In this document: positions 45,652-56,037 of the stretch, piece after piece | Numbering within the stretch: the first letter of the stretch is position 1 | Layout: the number at the start of each line of letters is the position of its first letter | Assembly: GCA_907165275.2 (NCBI GenBank) | Contig: OU015662.1 | Span: forward strand, 2,425,501 to 2,489,500 | Direction: 5' to 3' | DNA length: 64,000 nt | Source: Zygaena filipendulae | Lineage: Eukaryota > Arthropoda > Insecta > Lepidoptera > Zygaenidae | Program-made: the position numbers and the translations under genes | Notes under the pieces: model-generated | Seen by the model: only the letters and a program-made list of their open reading frames with translations | What the model was told of the DNA's origin: nothing | Database searches by the model: none

Positions 45652-47560
45652 ATGCCAAAACGTAAACGCGTAACCAATTATGAAGAAGATTTAAATAACT
45701 TAGTGAATAATTCAAATTTTAGAACGGAAAATTCACAACCAAAGTCAAAGTGTTTTGCCACACAGTGCTTCCATGGACTTCGAACAACAGAATACAGGTT
45801 ACTAATTATAGGCACCTAGACCTACCTATTTGCACTCAGAATAGCCTTTGGGGCTATATCAACGCAAAAATTTGACGGTTTGCGTTCAATTCATTGGGAA
45901 TTGATACCTACCTAACCGAAACAATATGCCTTCAATCAATGATTGTCACGTAACAAAGATACATTTATACTTTAATACAATACATTGTATTTGTAATTGC
46001 ATCTAGATTAGTCATTGGGGCTAATTTGACGCAAAGTTTGACGGTTGGCGTACAATCCATTGGGGATTGTTACCTAACTAATTGATAAAGATAACAGTCG
46101 TTATCCTGGTGCTAAATGAATTAGAAATTTAAATCATTACGCGACATGCTATTAAAATAATATTTACGATACATTAAATTATTATTTAATTAATGATTTA
46201 AAAGCAATTTAAAAGGTTTGAACATATTATATTATTCACTTTACAAATGTACCCGCATAATTTCAACCAAATACATTATTGGGTACTACCACGAATCATG
46301 ATTATCTCGTATTGTTTTAAAGCATTTGTGGAGTTCCTCGCAATCTATAAACGTGACAACAAAACATTACAGCTACATGTCCTCAGCATCGCCTATTCTG
46401 CGGCCAGATGATTGGTTCCCAGAATACCCAATTTAAAATTTCAATTAATCCAATTAATCTCGACAAGAAACCGCTTCATCCCTTGAGGATCTGAGCAATC
46501 CTATCGAGGATCAGAAAAATCTTGTCGAAGATCAGCATACCTACTATGTTTATGATCAGTTATGTTGAGGAGCCTATTGAGGCTCAACAAGACGCCCAGT
46601 ATCTGACCAGCATGCAGGCTATCAGTTCCAACACTAGTGCCACACCAACAGCGAGCACATCGACAGCTAATCCCATAGCTATCAATGAAATATCGGGCAA
46701 AAGCGAATTTAGATGAAGATATTTTACAAATTTTAGGCGACGATACTTCATCAGCCATAAAATATGGCAAAGATATATTATTATGTACAGAAATCGCTAG
46801 CTGCTTTGTACACACAGCCACTGAGGGTAGGTATAACAAAAGAAAGTAAAGATCTTATAACTAAATATTCGATACCGGGTAACCGCCTAAAAATAGGCGC
46901 TCCAAAGCCTAATCCTGAGATTAAGGCCGCTATATCTGAAATTTTCACTAAACGTGAAAGGGCATTGAGTCCAAACAAAAAAAAAAAAAAATGGCAAGCG
47001 CGATATCTTGCCTTGGCGAAATATTTACAGTTAAATGCAAAAAAATAATAATAAAAAATAAAAATTAAATAAATAAATAACGAAGTGTTACATAAGTTGA
47101 TGGACCTCAGTCGTATTTTATGTGATTTACAATACGCAGATAGCGTAACAAGGCGAAATTTCAAACTCTTTACTATAAAGAATGACCTAACAGACAAGTT
47201 AGTTGATACCAAGGTAGATACATTTTTATTCGGCGAAAACTTGACGGCAACACCATAAATGGCCAAGGCTGTTATGTTATTAAATCGGGTGTTGAAATAA
47301 AAGCGGCTACTCCAAAGCAGCTAGCAGACCTCAACACAATACAGGAGGCTTAAATCCACGGAGAGGCGGCCTTTGAACCGCAGAGGCCTCGCGGTGCACA
47401 GGCCGCCGCCGTGCCCGCCGCCGCCAGCTCCAACTTCAAGGGGTCGCGCGCCTGCTCCCCGCGCGCCAGCCCCGTCTCACCCTGCCCCGACCTTGCGCTA
47501 CTACAGACCGTCGTACGCGCACCAGCCCCAGCAGCGTCGCTACTAAATACAGTTAAGTGA
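45652..47560 (+). pseudogene. DIRS gag (ORF1), broken
   Basis: The start ATG at 45652 gives MPKRKRVTNYEEDLNNLV, basic and gag-like, then a stop at 45817. After a stretch with a duplicated block, frame changes uncover LDEDILQILGDD (46708 on), SKDLITKYSIPGN, PKPNPEIKAAISE and FTKRERALS (46800-47000). The next segment holds LMDLSRILCDLQYADS, VTRRNFKLF and VDTFLFGENL (47094-47260), then a proline/alanine-rich GC-rich C-terminus (to 47560). These blocks correspond to conserved DIRS gag motifs (NPEIKAAL, LSDLHHAES, LFGENL). At least four frameshifts or stops and an AT-rich insertion at 47041-47082 break it. Confidence 0.75.
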
Positions 47561-47639
47561 CCGGCCGTCTATCACTGTTTAGTACACAATGGGCGCTCAT
47601 TACGAGTGACCGTACTATTCTGTCATGAATCGGTTGCTA

Positions 47640-49135
47640 TCAAGTTAACTTGCTGAGCCTTGTTGTCCAAAATTCTGCCATCTACTCCCGAATATTTTAA
47701 AGAGGAGATGTTACATTATGTAAATGCTATAAATAATTTCCTTGAGATAAATGCGGTATCTGAGTGTAGGTAATCCTTATGAAGATCAATTATGGTATAG
47801 TACTTTTCTAGTATGGAAACCGAACGGTAAAATCAAAAATACGCTTCATTCTCAACCATAGAAAATTTATTTATAGAAACGGATCACCTTAAGCTTGAAG
47901 ATTTACGCACAGCTGTAAAAATTTTAACTACAAATTGCCATATGGCTACCCTTTACTTAAAGGGCTCTCACTTATTAAAAAAAAAATAATAATAATAATA
48001 TAAAAAATAAATAAATAAAAAATAAATAAATTAATTAATTAATTAAAAAAAAAAAAAAAAAAAGTCACGAAGATTCAAGAGAGTATCTTCGTTTTGTATT
48101 TGAAGGACAAAATAATGTATCAGTTCTATATTTTACCTTTCGGTCTCAATACGGCGCCATATATTTTTAAGCAAAATAATAAAAAACCGGTTGTTTAACT
48201 ATAACGCTCCGCAGGTCTCCTTTCCATGTTGTATCTTGAGAACAATTGGCTCCTTTTTGACTAAAATTACCAACACCGCTTAATAAATATAAAACTAACT
48301 AAAAATTTGTTGATGTCACTAGATGAAGAGAATAGCGTTCTTAGACCTTCGACATCATGTAAATTCCTCAGCATGATAATAGACACACCATTCCAGATTA
48401 AACTTGGATACCTCCTGAAAAAAGAATCAGAACTAGAATTACTTTTACGCTTTAAGTGTTGCAAGATTAGGCAACTAGCACAACTTAAAATTTCGCTACA
48501 GCATGCCCAGCCACAGAGTACGGATGACTCTACACGAAGGAATTGGAACGCTGCAAGTTCCGTAACCTACACTGTAGGTCCTACAAGGTCATGAGGTACG
48601 ATGAGCGTGCCCGGGTCTGTCCTCCCTAATATCTATTGGTGGTTAAAAATATCGATAATTCTCATCGCCATATCCGCACCTATAATCAACAAATTTAAAT
48701 ATGTTATATGCTGACGCCTCAACTACGGGGTGGGGGGACAGCCTACGGAAGCAATATGGCAAGCTCTAAAAATATTTGTACTTAATTTGTATAACTGCAA
48801 TATCCGGCTAGACAATTATACTGCGATAGGTTAAATCAACAGAATGGGTGGTATTCAATACTGGCACTTCACCCAAGTTACCAGACACTTGGCAAAAGTA
48901 TTCGTTTTCGCATCCTACATTAGATCCCGCGACAATACCGTAGCTGACTTTAAATCGCGAAGATCTCACCGACACATAGAGTGGGTGTTAGCAAATTGGG
49001 TGTTTGACTCATTAGTGCAAAAATCTGGTTACCCAGAGATTGATTTATTAGCAAGCCACATAAATAACAAGTGTCCAAAGTACATTACATGGCACAAGGA
49101 TCCTGATGTTCTCCCACGCTCCCTCTTTTTTTAGT
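47640..49135 (+). pseudogene. DIRS reverse transcriptase and RNase H, broken
   Basis: Recognisable blocks in changing frames are YVNAINNFLEINAVSEC (47715-47768), WKPNGKIKN (47815 on), HLKLEDLRTAVKILTTNCHM (47886-47945), then an AT-rich simple insertion at 47977-48063, REYLRFVFEGQNN (48076-48116) and the region of the LPFGLNTAP motif (about 48130-48170). Next come CKFLSMIIDTPFQIKL (48360-48405) and the RNase H landmarks DASTTGWGDS (48713-48745), DNYTAIG-stop-INRMGG (48810-48850) and IRSRDNTVADFKSRRS (48924-48970). DLLASHINNKCPKYITWHKD follows (49041-49100). The order and spacing match DIRS-type RT-RNase H. Several stops make it inactive. Confidence 0.75.
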
Positions 49136-49329
49136 AGCTTTGAAAGCCCTCCGTTAAATTATTTCTGAAAAGCTAGTTAGCATGATACCCTTTTGGTCAG
49201 CCCAACTATGGTAACCAGTCTTTAAAAGTCTTCTTGTAAGCGAACCCATAATTTTTCAGCCTTATAGCAACACCTTAATTTCTCATTCCAGTTTCGGTCG
49301 AATACAAAACTCAATTACCCTGGTCGCAG

Positions 49330-50260
49330 GCCTATTATGCGGGACGCGTTATCGATAAGAAGCTTGGCACTGTCTTCTTTGGACATTATGATAGCATCCT
49401 TGTCACAGTATGATGTGTGTTTAAAAAAGTGGTGGCACTCTTGCCAAACCCACTCAATCAACGCATACGAAGCATCTGTTCCTACAGTAGTTTATTTTCT
49501 GACTCACCTGTATAATAAGATATGTCAGTATGGGACACTGAATTCGTGTAGGTCAGTTCTCTCCTTAGTAGTTAGAACCGAAAGGATACCTATATAATGA
49601 CGATAGGCTTTAGAGTTCCTTTAATATGTAAAGGCGTTTTTCACTGGGGTCTCCCAAATCTTAAATATAACGCAATTTTGGATACCAATATCGTCTTGAA
49701 CCATCTGAGCGACTGGTTTCCTAACAATGAGTTAACCCTAGAAAAACTTTCTTATAAAACAGTTACATTAATTTAAGATTAAAAATATTAATATTTCTCC
49801 GAAACGTATAACAATTAAAATGCCAGACATTTTAAAACCTCTAGGCTTGGTCGTAAGCAGCCTATTGTGTGCTTACCTTTCTTCACTGAAAACCTTTCCA
49901 CATGTCCAGCGGGGGCTCTCACGTCCTACTAAGTCTATAAAACTAAGTCTTTAAAAATACCGTATTTTCATTGATACAAAGAAACCATATTCGCCAGTAG
50001 ACTCCCAATCGCTGAGCAGATGGATGAAACGCACACTGAGCGAGTGCCGGATCGACGCGGCGGTGTTCAGCGCGCATAGCACGCGGCACGCCGCACGCCG
50101 CCGCGTCGCGCGCGCACTCAGGCGCTAGGCGGCGTCACTAGGTATAGACGCCATCCGCAACACCGCAGGGTGGAGCGGATAGTCTAACACCTTCGTTAAA
50201 TTTTATCCGAGGCTTATCATTAGTAGCGAAGACCAGGTATCCTTAACGCTTTCAATATTA
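49330..50260 (+). pseudogene. DIRS tyrosine recombinase, broken
   Basis: The N-terminal core-binding part is well preserved: MIASLSQYDVCLKKWWHSC, then SVPTVVYFLTHLYNKICQYG and TLNSCRSVLS (49390-49575). The C-terminal catalytic end shows SRWMKRTLSECRID-type sequence, AAVFSAHSTRHAA (about 50056-50095, H-x-x-R motif) and IDAIRNTAGWSG-stop-SNTFVKFYPR (50137-50215), including the tyrosine position. The middle (49740-49980) contains several stops. In intact DIRS elements this enzyme inserts the circular cDNA. This domain excludes LTR and LINE identities for the element. Confidence 0.75.
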
Positions 50261-50860
50261 AATCAATAGTTTCTGTGTCGTCAACTGTTAGGTAAACGAT
50301 AATGTTACATATTTTAGAATAACTGATTAACTATTACAATAATCAAGTATACGATAAAGTAATTTTTTCATTCTTATATAAAACATAATATGATCTCTAA
50401 TTAATATGGTAACACATAATATGGAAATGATTCACAAGTAAAACTAGTAGGTACCTACTTGTTTTACAAGTAGGTACTTGTATTGGGGAAAGATAAAATT
50501 GTAACAATTATTATAATCACTAATTTTATTCTCAGTTTTCACATAAAACAATGAAATTTACTAAAAAATAAAATCATGTAACTTATGCTATTCAGGATCT
50601 ACAGACAACTGTCGCGTTATTCGCTTAGATTCCTATTCCTACCGATTCTTGTAACCTTAAAGACTTGACTTATTTACGTTAAGCTCTATAATGCTTAAAT
50701 TAATTCAGTAATTTCATCTCATTCGTGTCATTCAAAACATCAAAATTTTTTACCACAGTAATTAAAAAATAAATTATTATTTAACTGTTTCAGTGATATT
50801 AATGATACCCTGTCAATGTCATTGATTGATGATATTTTAAACACTTATTACTCTCAAAGT

Positions 50861-50997
50861 CTACATGTGTATAATATATCTTCAGTTACTAATCTCGAGG
50901 ACGAGGCGCGAAATATAATTAAGGATTAAACCAACTTACCTGTAAGTGAAGTTCTATCCTAATTATATGAAGCGCCTCGTCCGAAGAGATTAGTAAC
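50861..50997 (-). repeat. Internal complementary region of the DIRS-like element
   Basis: 50861-50920 is complementary to 45398-45458 (the left end) without a mismatch seen. 50921-50997 is complementary to 51227-51303 (the right end) with one mismatch. The two halves abut at AATATAATT|AAGGATTAAA, exactly as if copied from joined element ends. This template is how DIRS elements are thought to restore their termini. Confidence 0.9.
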
Positions 50998-51088
50998 ATA
51001 GCTCCCTCCCACCCAATGCTTCGCCAATCCCATTACCTTTCAATAAATAAATATACATCAATCAATAAAATTCTCTCAACTTAATGAA

Positions 51089-51238
51089 CGGTTGCAAAGA
51101 TGGGTGGCAGAGCCAAAGGATCTAGACATACCCACAAGTAAAAAAAAAAAAAAAAACCTAAATACCTCCGAACAAAGTGCAGAGTGGTGACACCTGGCGT
51201 TACTACATGTGTATAATATATCTTCAGTTACTAATCTC
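51089..51238 (-). repeat. Right inverted terminal repeat of the DIRS-like element
   Basis: Inverted copy of 45422-45572. Beyond it, 51239-51303 is a right-end-specific extension (TTCGGACGAGGCGCTTCAT...CAGGTAAGTTCG) that is also represented in the internal complementary region. Confidence 0.9.
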
Positions 51239-51306
51239 TTCGGACGAGGCGCTTCATATAATTAGGATAGAACTTCACTTACAGGTAAGTTCGTTTAATC
51301 CTTAAT

Positions 51307-51556
51307 AATCCACATCACAACACACAGATCTGCTTGATCCCACAGTAAGCTATTATTAGCTTGTGTCGTGGAAACCAAGCAAACGTGGTATATACAACAT
51401 AGAATTACTTATATATTATACTATAGATATATAAACACACCCAGACTGGAAAATGGAACCCTGTGTTCATCACACAAAGTCCACCCCCACCAGGAATCGA
51501 ACCCGGAACCCCTTGATTAGCGGGCAGGCATGGTGACCATTGCGCCAATCGGGTCC
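51307..51556 (-). mobile_element. tRNA-headed SINE (split by the DIRS-like element)
   Basis: Minus-strand 5' end GGACCCGATTGGCGCAATGG (A-box like) at 51556; B-box GGGTTCGATTCCTGG at about 51491-51505. The body is shared with 42335-42600 (CTTGGTTTCCACGACACAAG). Its 3' tail reaches GTTGTGATGTGGATTATT and is then interrupted; the remaining tail repeat lies beyond the DIRS-like element at about 45383-45396. Confidence 0.75.
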
Positions 51557-52200
51557 ATTGCGCCAAATGATATATGTAGACTATGTAGGTAGGTTATGTA
51601 GTTTTTTGAGTTTATCTATTTCAAATATACATACAAAAACTATTTTTGTCTTTATAATATTAGTATAGATCCACATTTACAGAACTCTAATAATTTTTCT
51701 ATTCATTCCTGCATGCAGTACCATTTCATGGCACAACGTCGACACACTACAAAATAAATTGTGTGGAAACTAGCGTGTAGTCGTGTATTTTGAAAGCATT
51801 GAAAATGGCCAGCCAATAGTCGATGTTTTCTTTGATATATGTATATTTGCTGTTTTTATACGGTATGCTCGCTACGAACGATCGACGCGCGTTTGGTTGC
51901 ACCAATTTCAATTTATACAGCTCATAAAAAAGGCTGTAGGTAATATTTTGTTCCGTACCTCAACAGCTGTTGATTTTTGAACGTATTAAAGCCAATGATG
52001 TTTAAGAAAGGATAAGTACCTTCATACTACGTGGTGTTCAAATATTGTTCTGCTTTGACATATTATATACATGTGAATGAGAAAGACAACTAACAGTTCA
52101 AAGCAAAGCCCCTAATTAGGAGCGATTGAAGGCCTCAGTTTTGGCGCATTATTGCCATATCTACTTCTTTTAATACTTATAATATCATTGTATTTAAGCA
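51557..52200. other. No gene recognised
   Basis: AT-rich DNA. A 65-residue open frame (plus 51783-51980) has no motif. Confidence 0.4.
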
Positions 52201-52441
52201 CTAGTTGTGTCCCGCGGTTTCACCCGCGTTAATTTCAGAGTTCCCGCGGGAACCCGGGATAAAAAGTACCCTATGTGTTAATCTGATGTATAAGCTATAT
52301 TATTGTAAAATTTCATTTAAATCCATTCAGTAGTTTTTGCGTGAAAGAGTAACAAACATCCATCCAGCCATCCAGCCATCCACCCATCCATCCATACATT
52401 CTTACAAACTTTCGCGTTTATAATATTAGTAGGAAGTAGGA
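52201..52441 (-). mobile_element. Helitron-like element, complete
   Basis: 3' end AAACCGCGGGACACAACTAG|T; 5' end A|TCCTACTTCCTACTAATATT at 52441. It contains a CATC-rich run (52355-52400). Confidence 0.75.
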
Positions 52442-53240
52442 TAATGCAAGTAATTAATTCGATTAAATAATATCTTTCGCAAAAAATACAATTTGAAAAA
52501 GCAAACAAGCTTCTGTTTGATATTTTATCTGTAGGCAAAGTGTACAACAGATAGTAAAGAAAAACTGATACTGCAAGTGATGTAGTAAAAAACTTCAAAA
52601 ACCAGCACACTACCACAAAAATGGAATAGAATTATGACCACATTCAAATAAAAAAAAAACAAACATTGGTGCGTAATAGCACTAAAACGTTTTAGCATTT
52701 TGGCAGCCATGGATCACGATATCACGTAGGAACGGGTTGTACTACGGCGTAGACAGCTCGTAGTCGTAGCGCCAGTTGATAGCGAGGTGCTACGGAGCGA
52801 GCACGCTACGAGTATCACGTGAGCTACGCACTTGTAGAACTTCGAAACTATTCAAAGAATTTTGTTACAATATTTTTTTTCTTCCAACCAAAATACGGTG
52901 TGAATTTATTTTCAAGGATTGAAACAAAAAGTACTAGGTACAATGTATTAACAATTTTAAGTGATGTATTAACAATTTTTGTAATTTATGTTTAAAAAAA
53001 ATTGTATGTTTAATGGTGCCGTGAATTTTTAATTTTGATAAACAGTAGTTTAAGTTTTTGGTTTCTTAATTATTATTTTTATGGGGATCGAAAATAAAAT
53101 TTTGAGGTAAGTTATTTACACATTTATTATACTTGATATTAAATGATGGTTACATCTCATCTTATCTTACAACATATTATGCGTAGGTAAGATGCCTCCT
53201 AAGTACTTTGACATTTGAGATTTTTTGTTCTTTACCCATA
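52442..53240. other. No gene; CGTAG-rich cluster at 52740-52850
   Basis: CTACGGCGTAGACAGCTCGTAG, AGTCGTAGCGCC and TGCTACGGAGCGAGCACGCT form a dense cluster of CTACG/CGTAG words in both orientations. It may be part of an unrecognised transposon. The remaining DNA is AT-rich. Confidence 0.35.
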
Positions 53241-53490
53241 CTAATTATATCTCAAACTCAAAATCTCAGCTATAAAGTTTAACTTACAGTGGAGGGATAA
53301 GAATAAAAAGTCTTTTGGTTGTGTAGAAGCCAACCTCGGAATTCTTTTGTAAGTCAGAGCATCGCATTCGTACGTAAAATGTGTCATAGTTTCAATATTT
53401 TCTCCATATTTTCTGCAAGATGGGTTACCTGCTAGTTTCATCTGGGTGAGCTGTTTTCTGTTCCCGAACCAACCTGCAAGCACTATTTGT
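53241..53490 (-). pseudogene. LINE ORF2 C-terminal fragment with zinc-finger-like motif
   Basis: The minus strand reads NRKQLTQMKLAGNPSCRKYG, ENIETMTHFTYECDALTYKR and LSLHCKLNFIAEIL. The pattern C-R-K...E-T-x-x-H-x-x-x-E-C is the C-terminal finger of R1/I-type and RNase H-bearing LINE proteins. The first C-x-x-C is damaged (CRKY). The frame is open to 53241, but its N-terminal part is not LINE-like. Confidence 0.5.
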
Positions 53491-53744
53491 GTGCTTTCAG
53501 ATTGCACCCGATTACACGACTTAATAATGGTATATTGAGTTAAATAATTATAGTCGACAGAAATAAAAAGCAAATGTTGAAATATAATACAAATATTGTT
53601 CTGTGGAAAATTATAAATTTCGAATTTTTTCAAAACAATTTCTTTCTTATTTATTAACTATAGAAAAATATAGTTTAAAGCATAGAAATCTTATAAAAGA
53701 TTAATAAAATCTTATCAGAATCTACATAAATTTCACAGTTTCAG

Positions 53745-53890
53745 ATAGATAGATAGATAACACTTTATTGTACACCGAACAAAAGATTTTTTTTTACAAA
53801 TTTTCTTAAATTTTACTTGATAGATATAAAAAGGGTTGCCTTATCGCTTAAAGCGATCTCTCCCAGGCAACCTTTGAGTGGACAGATTTT
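53745..53890 (-). mobile_element. LINE 3' end fragment
   Basis: Minus strand: CAAAGGTTGCCTGGGAGAGA, TCGCTTTAAGCGATAAGGCA, then GTACAATAAAGTG and a TATC repeat tail. Same 3' end type as 22905-23015. Confidence 0.65.
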
Positions 53891-54652
53891 AGTTAGAAAG
53901 CTCTTTAATATACAATACCAATTAATAAAAGCATACATATCATTTTATAAGGTATCAAACCGTTGTATGCCAGTTTTGACGTAATACATACGGACAAACA
54001 AACAGAGTTCTGTAATCCTTATCTTTGAAAGAAAGAAATAAATTAATCTGCGTGGATTTCGGGTTCCTTAAGCAGTTCTTTTACTACCTATATCGGTATA
54101 TGTACGGTACAATAATAGGTTTCCTATTGTCTTTAATAATCCAGGATAATCTACCCGCCTTCTCGTCAAGTTTCATTCCAATTTGTCAGGTAGATTGTTC
54201 TTGATGCCTGACCAAACAAACTGACAGATAGACCAAAATTTCGTAAAAGATCAAAATGAATCAAGTTTTCGTATTACACACAATCTTCAATTTGGTTTTT
54301 TGCACTTATTTTTAACTTGGAGACAAAGATGGTTCAGATGTTATTATCTATACTATTGTCTAAATGTGTCAATTGATTTGAATAACACAATATCTTGTGC
54401 GTCGTTTATAATACTTATTTGAGTATAATCTCGTATTACGCTTAATAATTTAATTTTTATTTTAAATAAAATTGATATTGCTTATAGAAAGTTAAAAAAT
54501 AAAGCTGTTCAATGCGAATTTTCACAAGGATTTCTTCGAGAACTATACGATTATCCGAGAGTAATAAATAATGCTTGGACATTATGACACAGCGCCACCT
54601 GGTCGCTAACTTATGCTTTGGGCACCATGGGTAATATCTGATTTATGACTTA
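53891..54652. other. No gene recognised
   Basis: AT-rich DNA without identifiable features. Confidence 0.4.
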
Positions 54653-55143
54653 CTAGCTGTTCCCCGCGGTTTCACTTGCGATAATTTCGGAGTTTCATAA
54701 GAATTCCGGGAAAATAAGTACGCTATCTCATCGTTTGTACATTTGGACATAGATAAGCAATAGTGTGTTAACCCACACTGAAGAAATTTTGAGTAAATCT
54801 TATTTTAAAAGTAGGAGCGCCATTTGTGTCAAATTTTTTTATACTCAATATTTAGTTACATATTTAAGCAATGTAATAAGGTAAAAAATAATTAAAAAAC
54901 GTTCCCTAACTCTCAATAAATGGTTCTGAATCAATAACTTAATTTTGTGAGTTAACATGTTTATTTTATTTATTTATTTATTTTTATTTTATTTATTAGG
55001 TTTGCCAACAGGTACAATACTATACAATTAAATATTATCTGCGTCCATTTGACATTGTGTATATATTTCATGGCAACCAGTTGAGTCGTTGAGGCGCGAA
55101 AGCGTAACAAACAAACTCACATTCACATTTCTAATAGTTAGGA
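54653..55143 (-). mobile_element. Helitron-like element interrupted by a MITE
   Basis: 3' end AAACCGCGGGGAACAGCTAG|T at 54653-54656; 5' end A|TCCTAACTATTAGAAATGTG at 55143. The body is split at 54741-55050 by MITE family C, flanked by ATTT repeats. Confidence 0.75.
54745..55046. mobile_element. MITE family C, copy 2, itself interrupted
   Basis: Inverted relative to 23677-23911. GGACATAGATAAGCAATAGT at the left, GCGTCC at the right, ATTT on both sides (54741-54744 and 55047-55050). At about 54959-55032 an AT-rich retroposon tail (TTTATT repeats and GGTTTGCCAACAGGTACAAT) has replaced part of the right end. Confidence 0.8.
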
Positions 55144-55389
55144 TATCTCTTTTCTAAATATACGCAGAAATACTTATGAAATATACTGAACACCCAAACT
55201 CAAGGTAAACAGAAATGGTCGTCACATAACCATTCACCCAGTCGTGGGAATCAAACTCTTGAGACCTAGCGTAGTGGCTAGTTTCCCTAATCACTAGACA
55301 ACCGATGCTGAAAATGAAAGAGAAAATATATCAAATATCATGAAATTACTTTCAACATCAAACGCTTTCGCTTTTACAATATGTTATTA
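55144..55389. other. No feature recognised
   Basis: AT-rich interval between the Helitron and the hairpin. Confidence 0.3.
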
Positions 55390-55442
55390 CGATGGTTAAA
55401 ACGTGTGGTCTTACCGATGAAGACCACACGTTTTAACCATCG
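55390..55442. repeat. Perfect 23-base hairpin
   Basis: The left arm CGATGGTTAAAACGTGTGGT plus CTT pairs perfectly with 55420-55442 across a 7-base loop (ACCGATG). It is not part of any repeat recognised here. It could be a minimal inverted repeat, a cruciform site or a small RNA precursor; nothing in the flanks decides between these. Confidence 0.75.
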
Positions 55443-56037
55443 TCAGGTCTTTAGTATTTTATCAAAAGCTTTATTTTACGTTCCAGTGAAGTTTTTGATC
55501 TCTCTCTTATGAAGGTTTTCTGTTTGTTTGACAAATAAATTTGTAAATGAAGTGGAAAAGGTTTGTGATATCAACCCAATTTATTTATACAAAAGCATTT
55601 CATTGATCTCTATTTGAGTTCTCGCGGCACAAGGTATACCTATTATTTACTAAAAATCACTGAATTTTAATTTGTGCCTGCAAAGAAACTTCTATTATAT
55701 GCCTTCAATCCGACTGTGACGATCAAATTAATTTGCCACAGTTCAACAGATGCAAATAATGATTGTGATTTTCAATTGTCACGGATAATAATGGATCTCA
55801 ATTCATTTATTATTTGTATTCTTTGGAAAGTAATTGAAATGTAAAGTCAAACTAAAATGAATGTTGAAATACTTTTTTAAGTCTTTGAATAATTTAATCT
55901 TACATTTTGAAATACTTTTTTAGTTTAGTTTTCCGTCACTCAATTTGTAAAGGGCGAGGTTTGTTTGAAAAATTTGTGGTATGCAACTTAACTAAACTAA
56001 CATCACTCCGCATGTATTTCTAGATATATAGAGAATA
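55443..56037. other. No gene recognised
   Basis: AT-rich DNA without identifiable features. Confidence 0.35.

Larger units (their letters stand above)
45397..51306 (+). mobile_element. DIRS-like tyrosine-recombinase retrotransposon
   Basis: A 5.9-kb element with the full DIRS1 layout: inverted terminal repeats at 45422-45572 and 51089-51238, unique extensions beyond each, and an internal complementary region at 50861-50997. Inside are remnants of gag, RT, RNase H and tyrosine recombinase in that order. Boundaries are set by the internal complementary region, whose two halves match 45398-45458 and 51227-51303 and meet at the sequence expected from a circle junction. TAAT occurs at both ends (45397-45400 and 51303-51306). 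DIRS elements lack LTRs and integrase and are thought to integrate a circular cDNA with the tyrosine recombinase. All open frames are interrupted, so this copy is not autonomous. Confidence 0.9.

Noticed and set aside
45652..50260. LTR retrotransposon or LINE identity for the element at 45.4-51.3 kb
   Set aside because: No direct LTRs, no A-tail, no integrase or endonuclease motif; terminal repeats are inverted and a tyrosine recombinase remnant is present.
51480..51556. Possible tRNA gene (A and B boxes)
   Set aside because: The same head occurs at 42535-42600 joined to the same unrelated body, so these are SINE heads and not functional tRNA genes. Cloverleaf pairing was not convincing.
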